The notes beneath the pieces are model-generated. The model did no database searches, was not told where the DNA came from, and worked only from the letters and a program-made list of their open reading frames with translations. 64,000 nt of DNA from Entomortierella parvispora (Eukaryota > Mortierellomycota > Mortierellomycetes > Mortierellales > Mortierellaceae). The position numbers and the translations under genes were made by a program. The number at the start of each line of letters is the position of its first letter. Positions within the stretch are counted from its first letter, which is position 1. Below, piece by piece: positions 54,001-64,000 of this stretch. The DNA lies in the NCBI GenBank assembly GCA_963573315.1, contig OY752148.1, positions 1,789,263 through 1,853,262 of the forward strand, in the 5' to 3' direction.

Positions 54001-54471
54001 ACCACCAGGAAGTTAAAGAATAAACTTGAACTAGAAAAGTTGCTGCGTCCGCAATAGCCACCACGAGTACAGTACATTAGAAGTCCACGAGAATGAAACA
54101 TCATCTTTTTTTTATTTACTCTGAGAGCCCTTCTCAAAACCAGGCAAAAGAACATTAGTGGGCTGACAGAAGGCCTGTTTTCAGTTTGAACCTCAAGGGA
54201 CCAACTCTCTGTTTGCGCAAAGAGAAAGAGAGAATGAGATTCTAAGTTGTGGCGAGAGCAGCAGCTGATCGAAAAAATTTCAAGTCCATGGAGACCCCCT
54301 GCCATATGTCCTGGTCGCGAAGTGCCTTTCCCCATAACACAGACAAGAGGGAGTTTGGAAGTTGGGAGCAAAAAGAAGAATGTGCTCTCGTCGGCGGTTG
54401 ATGCCAAACTTGTAGATAGAGGGTGGCCGACGGTTAAAAAGTCTTCTCCCGCCGGCCTCAGTGGTGAAATC
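51079..54471. other. gene-poor stretch
   Basis: 3.4 kb with no recognised gene except the doubtful micro-frame at 53228. Contains a 14-base match to the complement of the SSU rRNA 3' end (51883-51896) and a pair of imperfect 24-base repeats (about 52185 and 52230). A 305-codon minus-strand frame (53583-54500) has no protein-like features. Confidence 0.5.
53228..53326 (+). CDS. possible micro-protein or first exon, 32 aa
   Basis: ATG in good context (CACAATGA) behind a C/T-rich leader encodes MTSENTLSQNAPIYFFNGKD and 12 more residues, hydrophilic. TTCAATG|GTAAGG inside it could be a donor leading to a longer gene, but no downstream exon is convincing. Weak evidence only. Confidence 0.22.
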   Translation: MTSENTLSQNAPIYFFNGKDEGEKSRTEKDSK

Positions 54472-57400
54472 TCACTCCACTCCGAGACGGTCCCGCACAA
54501 ACTCTGTGACAGACGGCAGTAACCTCTCTGCTGTTCCCAGGATGATGCTCAGATCCGACGACTCCAGGCCAAGTTGTTGGAATGTAGCCTGAGGACTGAG
54601 AGGAACACTGTGCGAAGGCGATTTTGAGTCGTCGTCGTCGATCCCAGTGGAGGTGTTTTCCGGGTTCGTAACTTTGCTGTACGATACCCGTGTCTGCCGC
54701 TCCATTTGCTCCGCCATGTCGACCCTAAATGACGGCAGGGGAGCGGATATGTTAGCACTACGAGAAAGACAAAAGTGAAGGGCCCATTGCTCCCTATTGT
54801 TCAAGAATAAACAAACTGATGAGGCCCTACCCTTCCTTCCTGACAAATTTTACAAGGGTCAGTGCCTTCTTAACAAGACCTCTTCGCCACTGTCGGACAT
54901 AACCTTCTCGCATCTCGAACGGAAGTCCCACTGCACACCGGACAAGGTTTTCCACCATCGGCGCAGCACTCGTAACGGACTTCAAGACCTTCTGCCCCTT
55001 CCATTCGATACTGGTCCAGCTATTATCCCGTTTCGCCCCCCAAAATCCGCCCGCATCAGAACCTGTGTATCTCTGAAAACTATGAGGAGGTATGGACCCT
55101 TGGTAAAGATACCCAGCTTGATTCGAGGCGTTCCATGCAAAGACTCTACTAATAGACCGATCAATGACACACCGCGTCTGCTCCCGTCTATAATCCGATC
55201 GGAGGGCTGTGTACTTTGGAAATCGCTCCGTCTGCTCCACTTTACAATTGACCGTGTCCACTATGGTGGTTGGGAATGGTGATGAAAGAATATGGTATAG
55301 TCGGCCATTCCGGTCCACCTTGCGGTAAGGCAATCCTGTCTCTTCGTCAATAGCCTGTCCTGTTGAACTATGTTGTTGTTTTCCTATGCTGGGGGTGTAG
55401 ATGCCCTGTAAAAATAGATCTGGCAGATACCGATGTTGTTTTCGTGCATGACATGATTTTGCTCTGTCCTCTGGAGACAGGAACAGCGCAAGGGTGTTGA
55501 TCATCTAAGGAAATAAAAGTCGTGCAAGTTGGAGAGAGTGCACAGGCATGTTAGATTCGCTAGTTGTGTGCCTGAAGGGAAAAAAAGACATCCTTACCAT
55601 GTTCATAATGGTGATATTATTGCCGACCACCACAGTCGACGAATTTGTCTGCAGATGCGATGTTATTGCTCTGCAAATGAACTCCCGTCCAAATACTTGG
55701 TCGCCTTCCCGTCCGAGTGCAATGTGGCTGACCTTTGCGCCCTCTATCGCCATCGCGACTGCCTCCATTGTCATGACATCCTCTACAAACGGCACTAGAT
55801 GCTCCTCAGCAAATAAATCCAGGGCCGTATTCAATCGCTATTGTAAGGACCAGTGAGCAAACATCAATATATGGTTAGAGAAGTTTAGACCATAGACGAT
55901 CCCCTAGAGAGACGCGTTACTCACCAGCCCAGCGCGAAGTCCGCGGAGAACCTCAATTAGCACTGGTGCGTGATCGGACATTATACTAAAAAATCCCGAA
56001 AAGTTCTGGAGATAAACCAAGGGTACCACGAAACTGAGGACAAACTTAGTCGACATGGTTAATGTCCCAGTGGTGATTCCCAACGTTGTGCTGCCATAGG
56101 AGCAGCTGTCGGCCATAGATGGGTTTGCGGTATAAAGATATGATAGTGCTAGAAGACCTATGTCATATTGCGCAAGCGATATTTGGGTGAGTTGCAAAAT
56201 CGATGGTAAACAAAGATCAGCCATGCGAAACCATTGCAATGCATGGCAAGGAGGGGAGGGGGAGGGGGGAGGGGGATTACCTTCTTCTTGCAGGACTACC
56301 ATCTTTGTCTCCACAGTATCAGTCGTCCGCATCACCTCTCCGTTCAAGATCTGCTTAGCCAATTGACTCAATGTTGACTCGTCGGGACAGCCCACTCGTG
56401 GGGTCCAGATCTGTTTGTACAAAATGAAAGTGTGTTTGTACCACCATAACATTAAGACTGGTTAATACAAGTCACCACCACTGGTCGAGTCAGGTTACAT
56501 CAGCGGACACAGAGACCCCAGCCCTCTTCCTTTTTCCCCTTTGGTCATGGAGTCTTAAAAATGAGTATCGTCTGTCGCTCCATTACCTGCTCGATACGAG
56601 GCCCTACAAGATTGGACCAATACACGGACATGACTGCCAAAAAGAATCCATTCTCAGGTAAGCAATGGGATCGATTCTCTGTTGCAGTAGGCGTGGCTGG
56701 TAATGAAATGGACTCGAACGGTGTGCTCTGAGGCAATCCACTGACGACTGCATCCAAACTTCGATCCTTGTGCGGTGAAACTGGAGCTGAGGCTACCGAA
56801 AGAGACGAAGACATTGGTGGCGCGAGGATGGTGAACTTTGAGGCGAGTTGCTGAGCGGACGCCTTCTTCCTAGGGGCTATTATTTTCGCACAAAAGAAAC
56901 ACGGACGACATGAGGATCATGGTGCACAAGAATGAAAAGGAGGTCCAAACAACCGTGATGACGAATGGCCTCTGTCACAGGCACACAGCCTGAGTGCCCT
57001 GCCCGCCCGCCAGACACAAGACAGGGGACAGGACAAAAGCATGGCAAAAAAAAAAAGTCAACAATAATAGCGCATCACCGCATGCATGGCATTTCCCGCT
57101 TCTTTCCTTACCTCCACCGGAAATAGGCCCTCCCTCTTCTGCGGCTACGCTCTTCAAGGCCAGAAGTGCTTTCCGCCCTGCCTCTGCGCCCATAGACGTG
57201 ACCACTTTGGACGATCCCGAGGTACTAGGCGCTCCCTTGCTCGCCTTTGTGATTTTACTTGACGGTTTACTGGACGAATGCCCGTCGTCATGCTCCCATA
57301 ACCCCCAGATGGTCCCATGGCCTTTTTCTTCCTTGGGCGTGACCAAGTAGGGCTGGACAGGCTGACCCTTGTGTTTGGAGAGTGTCGAAGGGTTGGAGGA

Positions 57401-57973
57401 AGAGGTGGAGGTGGAGGCGGTCAGATCCGAGGACGCCTTTAGTGTTGTGGAGCTTGAAGACGGTCCAGGAGTTGCGGGCACAAGATTCAAAGTCGGGGGA
57501 CTTGCGATCGACGCTGCTTTGGTATTGACTTGAAGTTGAAGCTGGGTTGCAAGCATAGCAGGAAACTGCGCTTGTGCCTGGGAGAGTGCCTCGATAGGGA
57601 GACTCTGAGGAGGTACCGTACGGCTTTTCGTAGAGTTGCTCGCAATAAAACTGGTGTTGGCCGTGGTCGTGTTCGTAGTCGTAGTTGCTGCCATGGCTGT
57701 GGTAGTGGCTGTAGTGCTCGACGAAGCCGTGGCTGATGGTCCTCTGGGACTAGCAAGGGAATGGGGAGGGACTTCAGATGAATGAGGATCGCCTTTGGAA
57801 TGACTGATTCCGTTTCCGTTGCCATTGCCTTTGATTTTGCCATCGTTCTTGTTCTGGGGGATACGGTCTGTATCATATGCTGATAGGTCGGGGGTATGAC
57901 TCTGTTGGGCAGCAGCTGCTGCTGTTGCATTGGTGGGTGGTGGCCCATGGGCATCCTCTCCATGACCTGACAT
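54472..57973 (-). CDS. C9orf72-like DENN-family protein, 893 aa
   Basis: Seven exons, all GT-AG, frame continuous: 57973-57112, 56876-56587, 56410-56281, 56157-55925, 55837-55598, 55504-54831, 54724-54472. From residue about 355 on it follows animal C9orf72: a uDENN-like FFLAVMSVYWSNLVGPRIEQ with IWTPRV; LAKQILNGEV; a longin-type strand region; then CRAITSHLQTNSSTVVVGNN, LALFLSPEDRA, a segment with LFLQGIYTP, KALTLVKFV and the C-terminal LESSDLSIILGTAERLLPSV. In animals C9orf72 binds SMCR8 and WDR41, and the complex acts as a small-GTPase GAP (Arf/Rab) in autophagy and lysosome signalling. Residues 1-350 are a Ser/Thr/Ala-rich, probably disordered extension absent from the 481-aa human protein. 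Function in fungi is inferred. Confidence 0.85.
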
Positions 57974-58446
57974 TCATGTGAATCGTCCTCGCGTCGCCTT
58001 ATGTAGTCTTGGTGAGCGCGGGTCGATGCCGATCCTTGTTTGGTATAGTTTGTCAACACTAGCCTGGAAAGTGGAAGTAATGAAGAGCGAGCAGAGGAAA
58101 GAAAGGGAAGAAAGTCGATGAATGCGTGCGCGCGTGAAGTGTAAATATGTGTGTGTTTGTGTGTGTATGTGTATGTGTGGTTATGCGTGTGATTGCGAAA
58201 AGGGATGAATAGATGAATGAATGGAGGGAAAAAAAAAAGAATCGACCCCCAGCAAACCCTGGCTCTGGCTCTGTCCAAGCGGGATTGGCGCATTGTCACA
58301 TCCACCTTCATTTTGCATATCTCTCCCACGCGTCTCCCTTTCCTTCCCCAGCCCTTGTTGGCTGCACTTTTCCTGTCTCGCTCTCCCTCCTTCCTTCCTT
58401 TCTTTTGTGGAATTCTTCTTTTATTGTGTATTGTCGCCTGCCATCT
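57974..58446. other. intergenic; C9orf72-like leader
   Basis: C/T-rich leader (on the minus strand, with an ACAC-rich tract near 58140-58190) of the C9orf72-like gene, then the 3' flank of SPT3. A 280-codon minus-strand frame across this leader (57487-58329) is a shadow. Confidence 0.6.
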
Positions 58447-59897
58447 TCAAATCAGTGACACCTTTGTCCTCGCCAGTCCTCCGTGATAGTTCTTGATCGG
58501 CAGCGGCGCCCGCTGTAACCGTCGAAACGCCTCACGGATGTGGCGAGGTTGCAGTGGACTCTGCTCGCTCGGTGGCAACGAGAACAGTCCTGGTATATCT
58601 TCATCTACATCCATTTCGCTCCCATCAGAGCCTTCCTCCTTCAAGCCGCCCTGGCCATCGCCCGAAGCTCCACCGTTGTCATCTTCCTCTCCACCTCCAC
58701 TTCCTCGGTTCTTGTTCTTGGCCGCCACAACTGCTTCCCGATAAAGTCGCTGCTTCTCATCCTCTTCCTTCTTGACCTTCAACGCGGCCTCGGTCAGCGT
58801 AGTGACCATCTCAAAAGTCAAGAATCCCAGGATATCAATAATGTCGTCGTTTGGCCTCATGTCAATGTAAGCTGACATATTGGCCCATTCGCGAAATCTC
58901 TTTGCCTTCCTGTATGTAAAAGATGCCTGTCGACATTCACTGTAATGTTCGTATTCCTCTCTTGTCATGGCCACCGTAATCCTGTCCGCATCCTATTGTT
59001 ATAACAATAAATAAATATTGCGATTCGTCCATGATACACTGCAAAAACGTCCTTCCTTCAAAATGTTATGAGACGATCGCCACTTACCCTAAGACGCTGC
59101 ATCGAATCCAAGTATGCGTCCTCATCGTCGTCATCGTCCTCGTCGTCTTCTCCTGTCGTTCCCATGGCATCCGCAAATGCATTCAGCAATTCCCAGCTCA
59201 ATTTGACTCGCATCCTCCTAGCCTTATTCACCGGTGCCACACCGCCCACCGCATTCTTCCCACCTGGTCCGCATCCAGTGCCGTCTCCAGAGCCACCTTT
59301 ACCATCATGGGCTGCTGCTGCAACTTCAATCCCAACATCATCGGCTCCTGTACCTCCAGCTCCTTCGGACGAATCCTTGACATTCTTTCGGACATCCTTC
59401 CATGAGAGATAGGTTCGGAGCCGGTTGACCTTTGGTCGATCATGGCGGATCAAAAAGATGAGATCCTCTGGTGACATGAATCGAGAACCTCTTTTCCGTG
59501 CCTGTTGTGCTGCTAAGCATATCTATGGTTTTGTTAGAGGAGAGAAGAAACGATGTCAGACAGTTTTGTTCCTGAGATTTCTCCAGAAGGCAGACTTTTT
59601 CTCATGTCGGACAACAATTTCACAAGAATTCCAATTTACAATTTCAATGACTTGTGACCTAACAATGTCCTCCACCAGCATTGTTGTGTCCTGGATGGCA
59701 TCGGAGACTTCTCCGAAGACAAACATCATTTGCTGGATTTCACTCTGGTAGCGATACCTCGATTTGTCCTTTTCCTTGTCTTTGTCCTAATAAAAGGCAG
59801 AAGCATTACGATGCAGTAGGTGAGCGCCTTGTAAGAATATCCCCATGCTGAGACTGATTCAAGTCAATTGCACCAAGAATGGTGGCCATACTGCCAT
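58447..59897 (-). CDS. SPT3: SAGA complex subunit Spt3, 383 aa
   Basis: Exons 59786-59640, 59522-59088 and 58992-58447 are firm; the first exon (59897-59874, MAVWPPFL) is the only upstream choice that keeps frame, but its GTGCAA donor is weak. An N-terminal histone fold (YQSEIQQMMFVFGEVSDAIQ, LVEDIVRSQVIEI) leads into the second fold with the family signature LIFLIRHDRPKVNRLRTYL followed by SWKDVRKN. The C-terminal block is EEYEHYSECRQASFTYRKAK, RFREWANM, DIIDILGFLTFEMV. Spt3 pairs with Spt8 in SAGA and helps load TBP on TATA promoters in the nucleus. Acidic and Gly-rich insertions separate the domains. Yeast Spt3 has 337 residues. Confidence 0.9.
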
Positions 59898-60243
59898 GGG
59901 AAGTCGGTTCTGTATGAGCGAATGTGGAATGTGGTTTTGTGAAAGAATGGATGGGACAGAAGAAAAGCACTTTTTAGTGGCGCTTCAAAAGCTAGACTAG
60001 TTTATTTATTAATTTAATGAACGTGATACTCGGAAAAACTGTAATAATTTTATTTTTTATTATTTTTTTTGGCAATGGTAAAATGTACATGACAAAGAGT
60101 CGGGCAAAGAAGAAAGACTATTGTACAAATCTGGGGGCTTGATATAATGAACAGGTCGAAAATAAAGGTGGGATATAGTGGTCTTTCGTCACGAAGAAGT
60201 AAGAAATTCCATGTCGTCAGGCGGAAGAAGAGCTCGCAGAAAC
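59898..60243. other. short spacer between EPL1 and SPT3
   Basis: 346 bases of AT-rich sequence holding the EPL1 3' flank and the SPT3 promoter. Confidence 0.6.
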
Positions 60244-62455
60244 TTATTGCGAATGTCCACTGTGGCCCATCGAGATAAAGTGGTGTCGAGTGGACGTGGA
60301 GAGGCTCCGAAGGTCCGTCTCGGAAAGAAGTGTGCATCGATATCGGATCATACCATCGCGAAGGTCGTCCACAATGTCCTCCTGATCAAAGGAGTCATCG
60401 TCGAAACGGAACTTGTCAAAGGTGTTGATACCATCGAACTGGCCACCAAAGATCTCCTTTTGGTAATGATCTCTGTAGTGGCTTCGTGGGCGGGAGACAT
60501 ACTGGCGATCGATGTGGATACGTCCGCCACGACCAACACGCTTCCGATAGGACATGAACCGCCCTGTCCGCTGAAGTGGAGCGTGAGGCATGACTCTGTA
60601 GAACTGTTGAGCATAAGGCGACAAGAGCTGCTGGTTTGGATTCTGAATGTCGTAAAATAGAAGAGAAGGGAATGAAGCAAATGTCAGAGCTGTGGGACTA
60701 AAGTCAACAATGAATGAAAACAGTGGGTGGTGGGCAAACTTACGTCTGTGAGATCTTCCCAGCCAATGTCCTCTTCCTTTCGCTTGGCAAGCTCTGCTTC
60801 GATGCTGGAAAGTGCTGAGCGATCCTTTCTTGGGTCGTCCTGAGAGGAAGCATCGCGATCTTTGAAGTTCAGAGGGATACGGATCGTCGCACTGGATTCT
60901 CCGGACTTTCTGACCTTCTTCTTTTGATGGTGATCGTCCTCTTCGTCCTTGATACCAAGGTTTCTCTTGATCTCGCGGACCTTTCCTCTCTGGTTGAAGA
61001 TCATGTGCTCCAATACCAAAGACTCTTTGCGGACCTTCTCGCGACGGGACACCATCTCCAAAAGACTGCGAGCGCTTTCCATCTCCATACGCAACTTGCG
61101 CAGCTTCTCAATTGAAGCCATGTCGGCACGACGCGTCTTGCGCATGGGCTTGCTCTCACGGCGACGGAAACAAAGGTAAGGATCCGATTCGTTCCTCATG
61201 ACCTCTTCGAACTACAGCACGCAAATGCCACAATAAGTACACAAGTTAGGTGTCGGATCGCAAAACAAACATATGGCCACATCAGGGACTGAGCTTACCT
61301 TGAGCTGCGGTGTGATGACTTTGCCGCCTCTTGTAGTCCTTCTCTCGTGCCACCAAGGATAGACAGACGCTGCAATGTTCTTGATGCTGGACAGTACTGC
61401 AGCAGTGAATGTTTGCTTCAGATCTTCAAATGAAGGGATTTGGCCACTGTCCTATAGTCAGAAGAGATGATAGGATAGTCATGTTAGAGGGTGTTTCAAC
61501 GCTAAATGATATGCAATCTACAGGTTTGATGATAGTGCGACGCCAACTTACAAGCTGGAGGTACGGCACACGCTCGTTTGTGATCTTTTCAAATTGCCAC
61601 ATGATCATTTCAAAGTGATCCTCGTCCAATTTTTCATCGGCTGAAGATTGCTTGGCATTGAATTCCTTGAGCCACTTCTCGTCGTCGTCATCCATGTTGT
61701 AAGGACATCCCATACAATCCTCGACTGTGGACGAGAACCGGATCAGGGTTGAAGGCTCTGTGAAGGGACGGCTATAGAATTGTCTGTAGTTCTCAATCTT
61801 TCGACTGGCATCGGGCGTCGGAATATAGAGTGCAGTGGCCTCGCCAGTTGTTGTAGAGAGATTGGAAGCAGAGATGGCGGCTTGCAAGTGATGTTCCTAA
61901 GAAGGGGACAAAGAAACAAGTGTCAATGGACGTGCCGAGCCTGTGTACGTAATCCTGTCGTACGTTGAAAAGCAGTATCCAGGGATAATCGGCTCCAAAG
62001 ACACCACGTCGAACAATATGGAAGGTGGTGGAAGGCTTTCCTTGCTCACGAAAATGAACAGCCGATTGAGGCCGATTGAGGGATTGAAAGCAAGCAAGTG
62101 CTGGCCTCCAGAAAGACAAGTAAAAGACGATATTGACAAGGCAACATTGACGTCTGCACTGTTGTTGACAAGAAGGGACATACTGGTCGCTTTGACGTCC
62201 ATCCACTTTTGGACAGCAATCACAGGAACAAAAAAAAAAAAATGGCGGCAAAAAAAATTCAACCCGAGTCAGGCTCGAGGGGAGAGAACATACCGTTTCT
62301 TCTTCCTTGTCTACACCAGTCTCTGTCTGAGGGATGCTTCGCTGCAGGTTCAGCGACTCATCAAGATCAGGAATGTCGACTGCTTTGTAAACACGCAGCA
62401 GCTGCTTATTGTTGATCTTGCGGGTCCTGAAGCGGGCGCCCACATTTGACTTCAT
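60244..62455 (-). CDS. EPL1: enhancer of polycomb-like protein, NuA4 subunit, 508 aa
   Basis: Five exons (62455-62294, 61896-61552, 61451-61299, 61211-60744, 60642-60244), all phase 0. The N-terminal EPcA domain is clear: RFRTRKINNKQLLRVYKAVD and IPDLDE, a TGVDKEEE-EHHLQAAIS junction across intron 1, YIPTPDASRKIENYRQFY, and ERVPYLQL. Then comes YPWWHERR...GGKVITPQL and DPYLCFRRRESKPMRKTRRA, typical of Epl1, followed by a basic coiled-coil region. Epl1 is the scaffold of the piccolo NuA4 histone H4/H2A acetyltransferase module with Esa1 and Yng2. The C-terminus (RYRCTLLSETDL) matches the family. Same strand as SPT3, 346 bases apart. Confidence 0.9.
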
Positions 62456-63277
62456 CTTGCCACTTCAACTGTTTTTAAAAAAAGGGTCCTCTGGGGGGCG
62501 TGCGGGAGTGTGAAAGGCGGGGGCAGAAGCGCGGCAAAAAATCTTTGCAAGGCGTTAAGGGGATGAATTCCGTTATTGCCTGGCAGAGTGGACCCGGGTC
62601 AGCTCTGAAAAAATTTTGCGCAGAGAAAAAAGAGGGGGAACCGCAGTGGCAGATGAGGGATCGAGATTCTTTCGCCTGAGGATGCGAGTCAAAGTGATTA
62701 GGGATGAAGGGATGAGGATTAGATGGATGATGATGAAAAAGATGTGCTGCAGAGATTTGAATTAAAGATCGACACTGAATGAGGGGCGGATGGTTGCGTA
62801 CGATAAGGCTGAAAGCGTTGTTGGCAGAAGAGGGTGCTGTTGGGAGTTCGTTTTTTGTACGGCGAAAAAAAATTTCTTGGTGGGACTCTTCAAAGGAGCT
62901 CCTTTTTGGAGGGCGTCTTGCAAATGGGGCTGGGCCAAAAACCCCGGTTTATCACGTGATACGTTTTTTTTTTTTTTTTTCACTTTCGCGTCTTTCTTCA
63001 CCAAAACCTACAAACGCGCACATGCTGTCCGGTCAGGCTGACGGGCGGTGCTGCTATATAATTTATTCCTTGGTGTGGTCAAAGTTATAACTGCCAGTGG
63101 ATCCTGGGGTGAAGAGGCAAAGGATCGACGCGTTCTTCGCTTGTTCTTTGATTTCTCGGGACCAAAGAACGTTTACAGCTACATTTGAAAACCAACTCAA
63201 AGTCAGTTATTGATTATTGCGCACCACAAAAACATGTTGTTCATCAAAACATCGAGTCAAGCACTCACTACTATACC
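62456..63277. other. intergenic; EPL1 promoter
   Basis: EPL1 leader, then the 3' flank of the secreted protein gene, with an 18-base poly-T near 62965. No coding signal. Confidence 0.6.
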
Positions 63278-63712
63278 CTATGTCACTGTATGCCTCTTGC
63301 CATCAAGGTAATGAAGGCAACTGCCGGTGAAGATACCGGCGGGATCACCAGTCTCAAAATGGATGCAGTATTGTGTTCCTGTCTCTGCGTCAATCCACAA
63401 AACGTGGCGACCCTGCTCTGTCATCTTGCAGTGGTGGCCCGGAAGAGTACATTGAGGATCAATTAGATCACAAGCGCAGTTGGCGTTGGCGACACATCCT
63501 GTCGCCGCTGCACTGCAACAATCTACGCCAAGAAGTGTGAGCTGTGGAATGCCGGCTGCTAGGCACAGAACCTGGCCGTTCGGTTCGCAACTGCAATAGT
63601 CAAGACATGCTGCAAACTTTCCGCGGGCACAAGTTAACCTCCACTCTGGATTTGCAGCTGCATTGCTAATTATCGCGGCTGTCACTAGTATCAGCGCCAA
63701 GATGTTTCTCAT
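63278..63712 (-). CDS. secreted cysteine-rich protein, 144 aa
   Basis: Signal peptide in residues 1-20 (MRNILALILVTAAIISNAAA) followed by a mature chain of about 124 residues with 13 cysteines, including CLDYCSCEPNG, DCCSAAATGCVANANCACDL and CTLPGHHC. The dense CxC/CC pattern predicts five or six disulphides and extracellular location. The family was not recognised; size and composition resemble fungal effector-like or small antimicrobial secreted proteins. Intronless. A TATATAAG element lies about 190 bases upstream, with a (GA)n tract in the leader; on the coding strand this reads as (CT)n. Confidence 0.75.
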   Translation of the reverse strand: MRNILALILVTAAIISNAAANPEWRLTCARGKFAACLDYCSCEPNGQVLCLAAGIPQLTLLGVDCCSAAATGCVANANCACDLIDPQCTLPGHHCKMTEQGRHVLWIDAETGTQYCIHFETGDPAGIFTGSCLHYLDGKRHTVT

Positions 63713-63785
63713 GGCTTTTTACCAACGCAAAAGAGAGGAAATGGATTTTCAATAGTGTCGTAAACCAAGATCAGTAATCAAGAAG

Positions 63786-63787
<2 letters not shown>

Positions 63788-63822
<35 letters not shown>
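63788..63822. repeat. (GA)n microsatellite
   Basis: About 16 copies of GA in the leader of the secreted cysteine-rich protein gene. Confidence 0.9.
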
Positions 63823-63825
<3 letters not shown>

Positions 63826-63897
63826 ACGGCTGTGGCTACAGAGTGATGTACCTTGATTTGAGGAGGATGATAGTGCGAAACTGGGCGTAAGCTACTA

Positions 63898-63905
63898 CTT
63901 ATATA
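63898..63905 (-). promoter_or_regulatory. TATA box of the secreted cysteine-rich protein gene
   Basis: TATATAAG on the minus strand, about 190 bases before the ATG at 63712; the (CT)n tract lies between them. Confidence 0.5.
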
Positions 63906-64000
63906 CTTGCGAGCAAGAGTAGACTGGTCCAGCCGCATGAACGATTCAGAAATACAATGGCCTGTGACCTCTGTTCATCACCCTTGTGCAAGGGCCGATA

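Noticed and set aside
57487-58329. 280-codon minus-strand frame
   Set aside because: Out-of-frame reading of C9orf72-like exon 1 plus its leader; Arg/Pro-rich, no domain.

Overview
The window is nuclear DNA of a filamentous fungus. The best fit is an early-diverging Mucoromycota lineage close to Mortierella (Mortierellomycotina). Support: genes are split by short GT-AG introns, 5' leaders are pyrimidine-rich, (GA)n, (GTT)n and (ATGG)n microsatellites are common, and the gene content combines SAGA and NuA4 subunits, a tubulin cofactor, an OPT transporter, large F-box/LRR families and a C9orf72-type DENN protein. The lineage is inferred from gene content; no rRNA or tRNA gene was recognised to prove it.

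Layout. 1-6.6 kb: small acidic-protein genes and a two-exon, internally deleted K+/H+ antiporter derivative. 6.9-12.1 kb: a single-pass membrane protein with a Pro/Gln-rich tail and a multi-pass membrane RING protein, both minus strand. 12.6-24.0 kb: a minus-strand array of F-box/LRR genes with four intact members, two full-length pseudogenes, one 3' fragment and one relic. 24.7-27.3 kb: tubulin-folding cofactor E. 27.9-35.7 kb (plus strand): a type II membrane protein, then a tandem duplication carrying two FAD monooxygenases, the second broken by one base. 35.9-38.1 kb: a small hypothetical protein and a seventh F-box/LRR gene. 38.6-47.8 kb: accessory DNA with two CsbD-like stress proteins, a tiny secreted peptide, a broken secreted-protein gene and a decayed copy of the 7-9 kb membrane gene. 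48.7-51.1 kb: oligopeptide transporter. 51.1-54.5 kb: mostly empty. 54.5-58.0 kb: a seven-exon C9orf72 homologue. 58.4-62.5 kb: SPT3 (SAGA) and EPL1 (NuA4), tandem on the minus strand. 63.3-63.7 kb: a secreted cysteine-rich protein.

Conserved single-copy housekeeping genes (TBCE, OPT, C9orf72-like, SPT3, EPL1) alternate with fast-evolving families undergoing duplication and decay. The most notable items are the C9orf72 homologue, whose seven exons join in one frame to 893 codons; the antiporter derivative that keeps both ends of the family but lacks the transport core; the birth-and-death F-box array; and the monooxygenase duplication, where an 11-nt microexon encodes part of the FAD-binding GD motif and one copy has switched to a GC-AG intron.

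All exon boundaries were read by eye from splice consensus and frame continuity. Single-base lesions in pseudogenes could include assembly errors.
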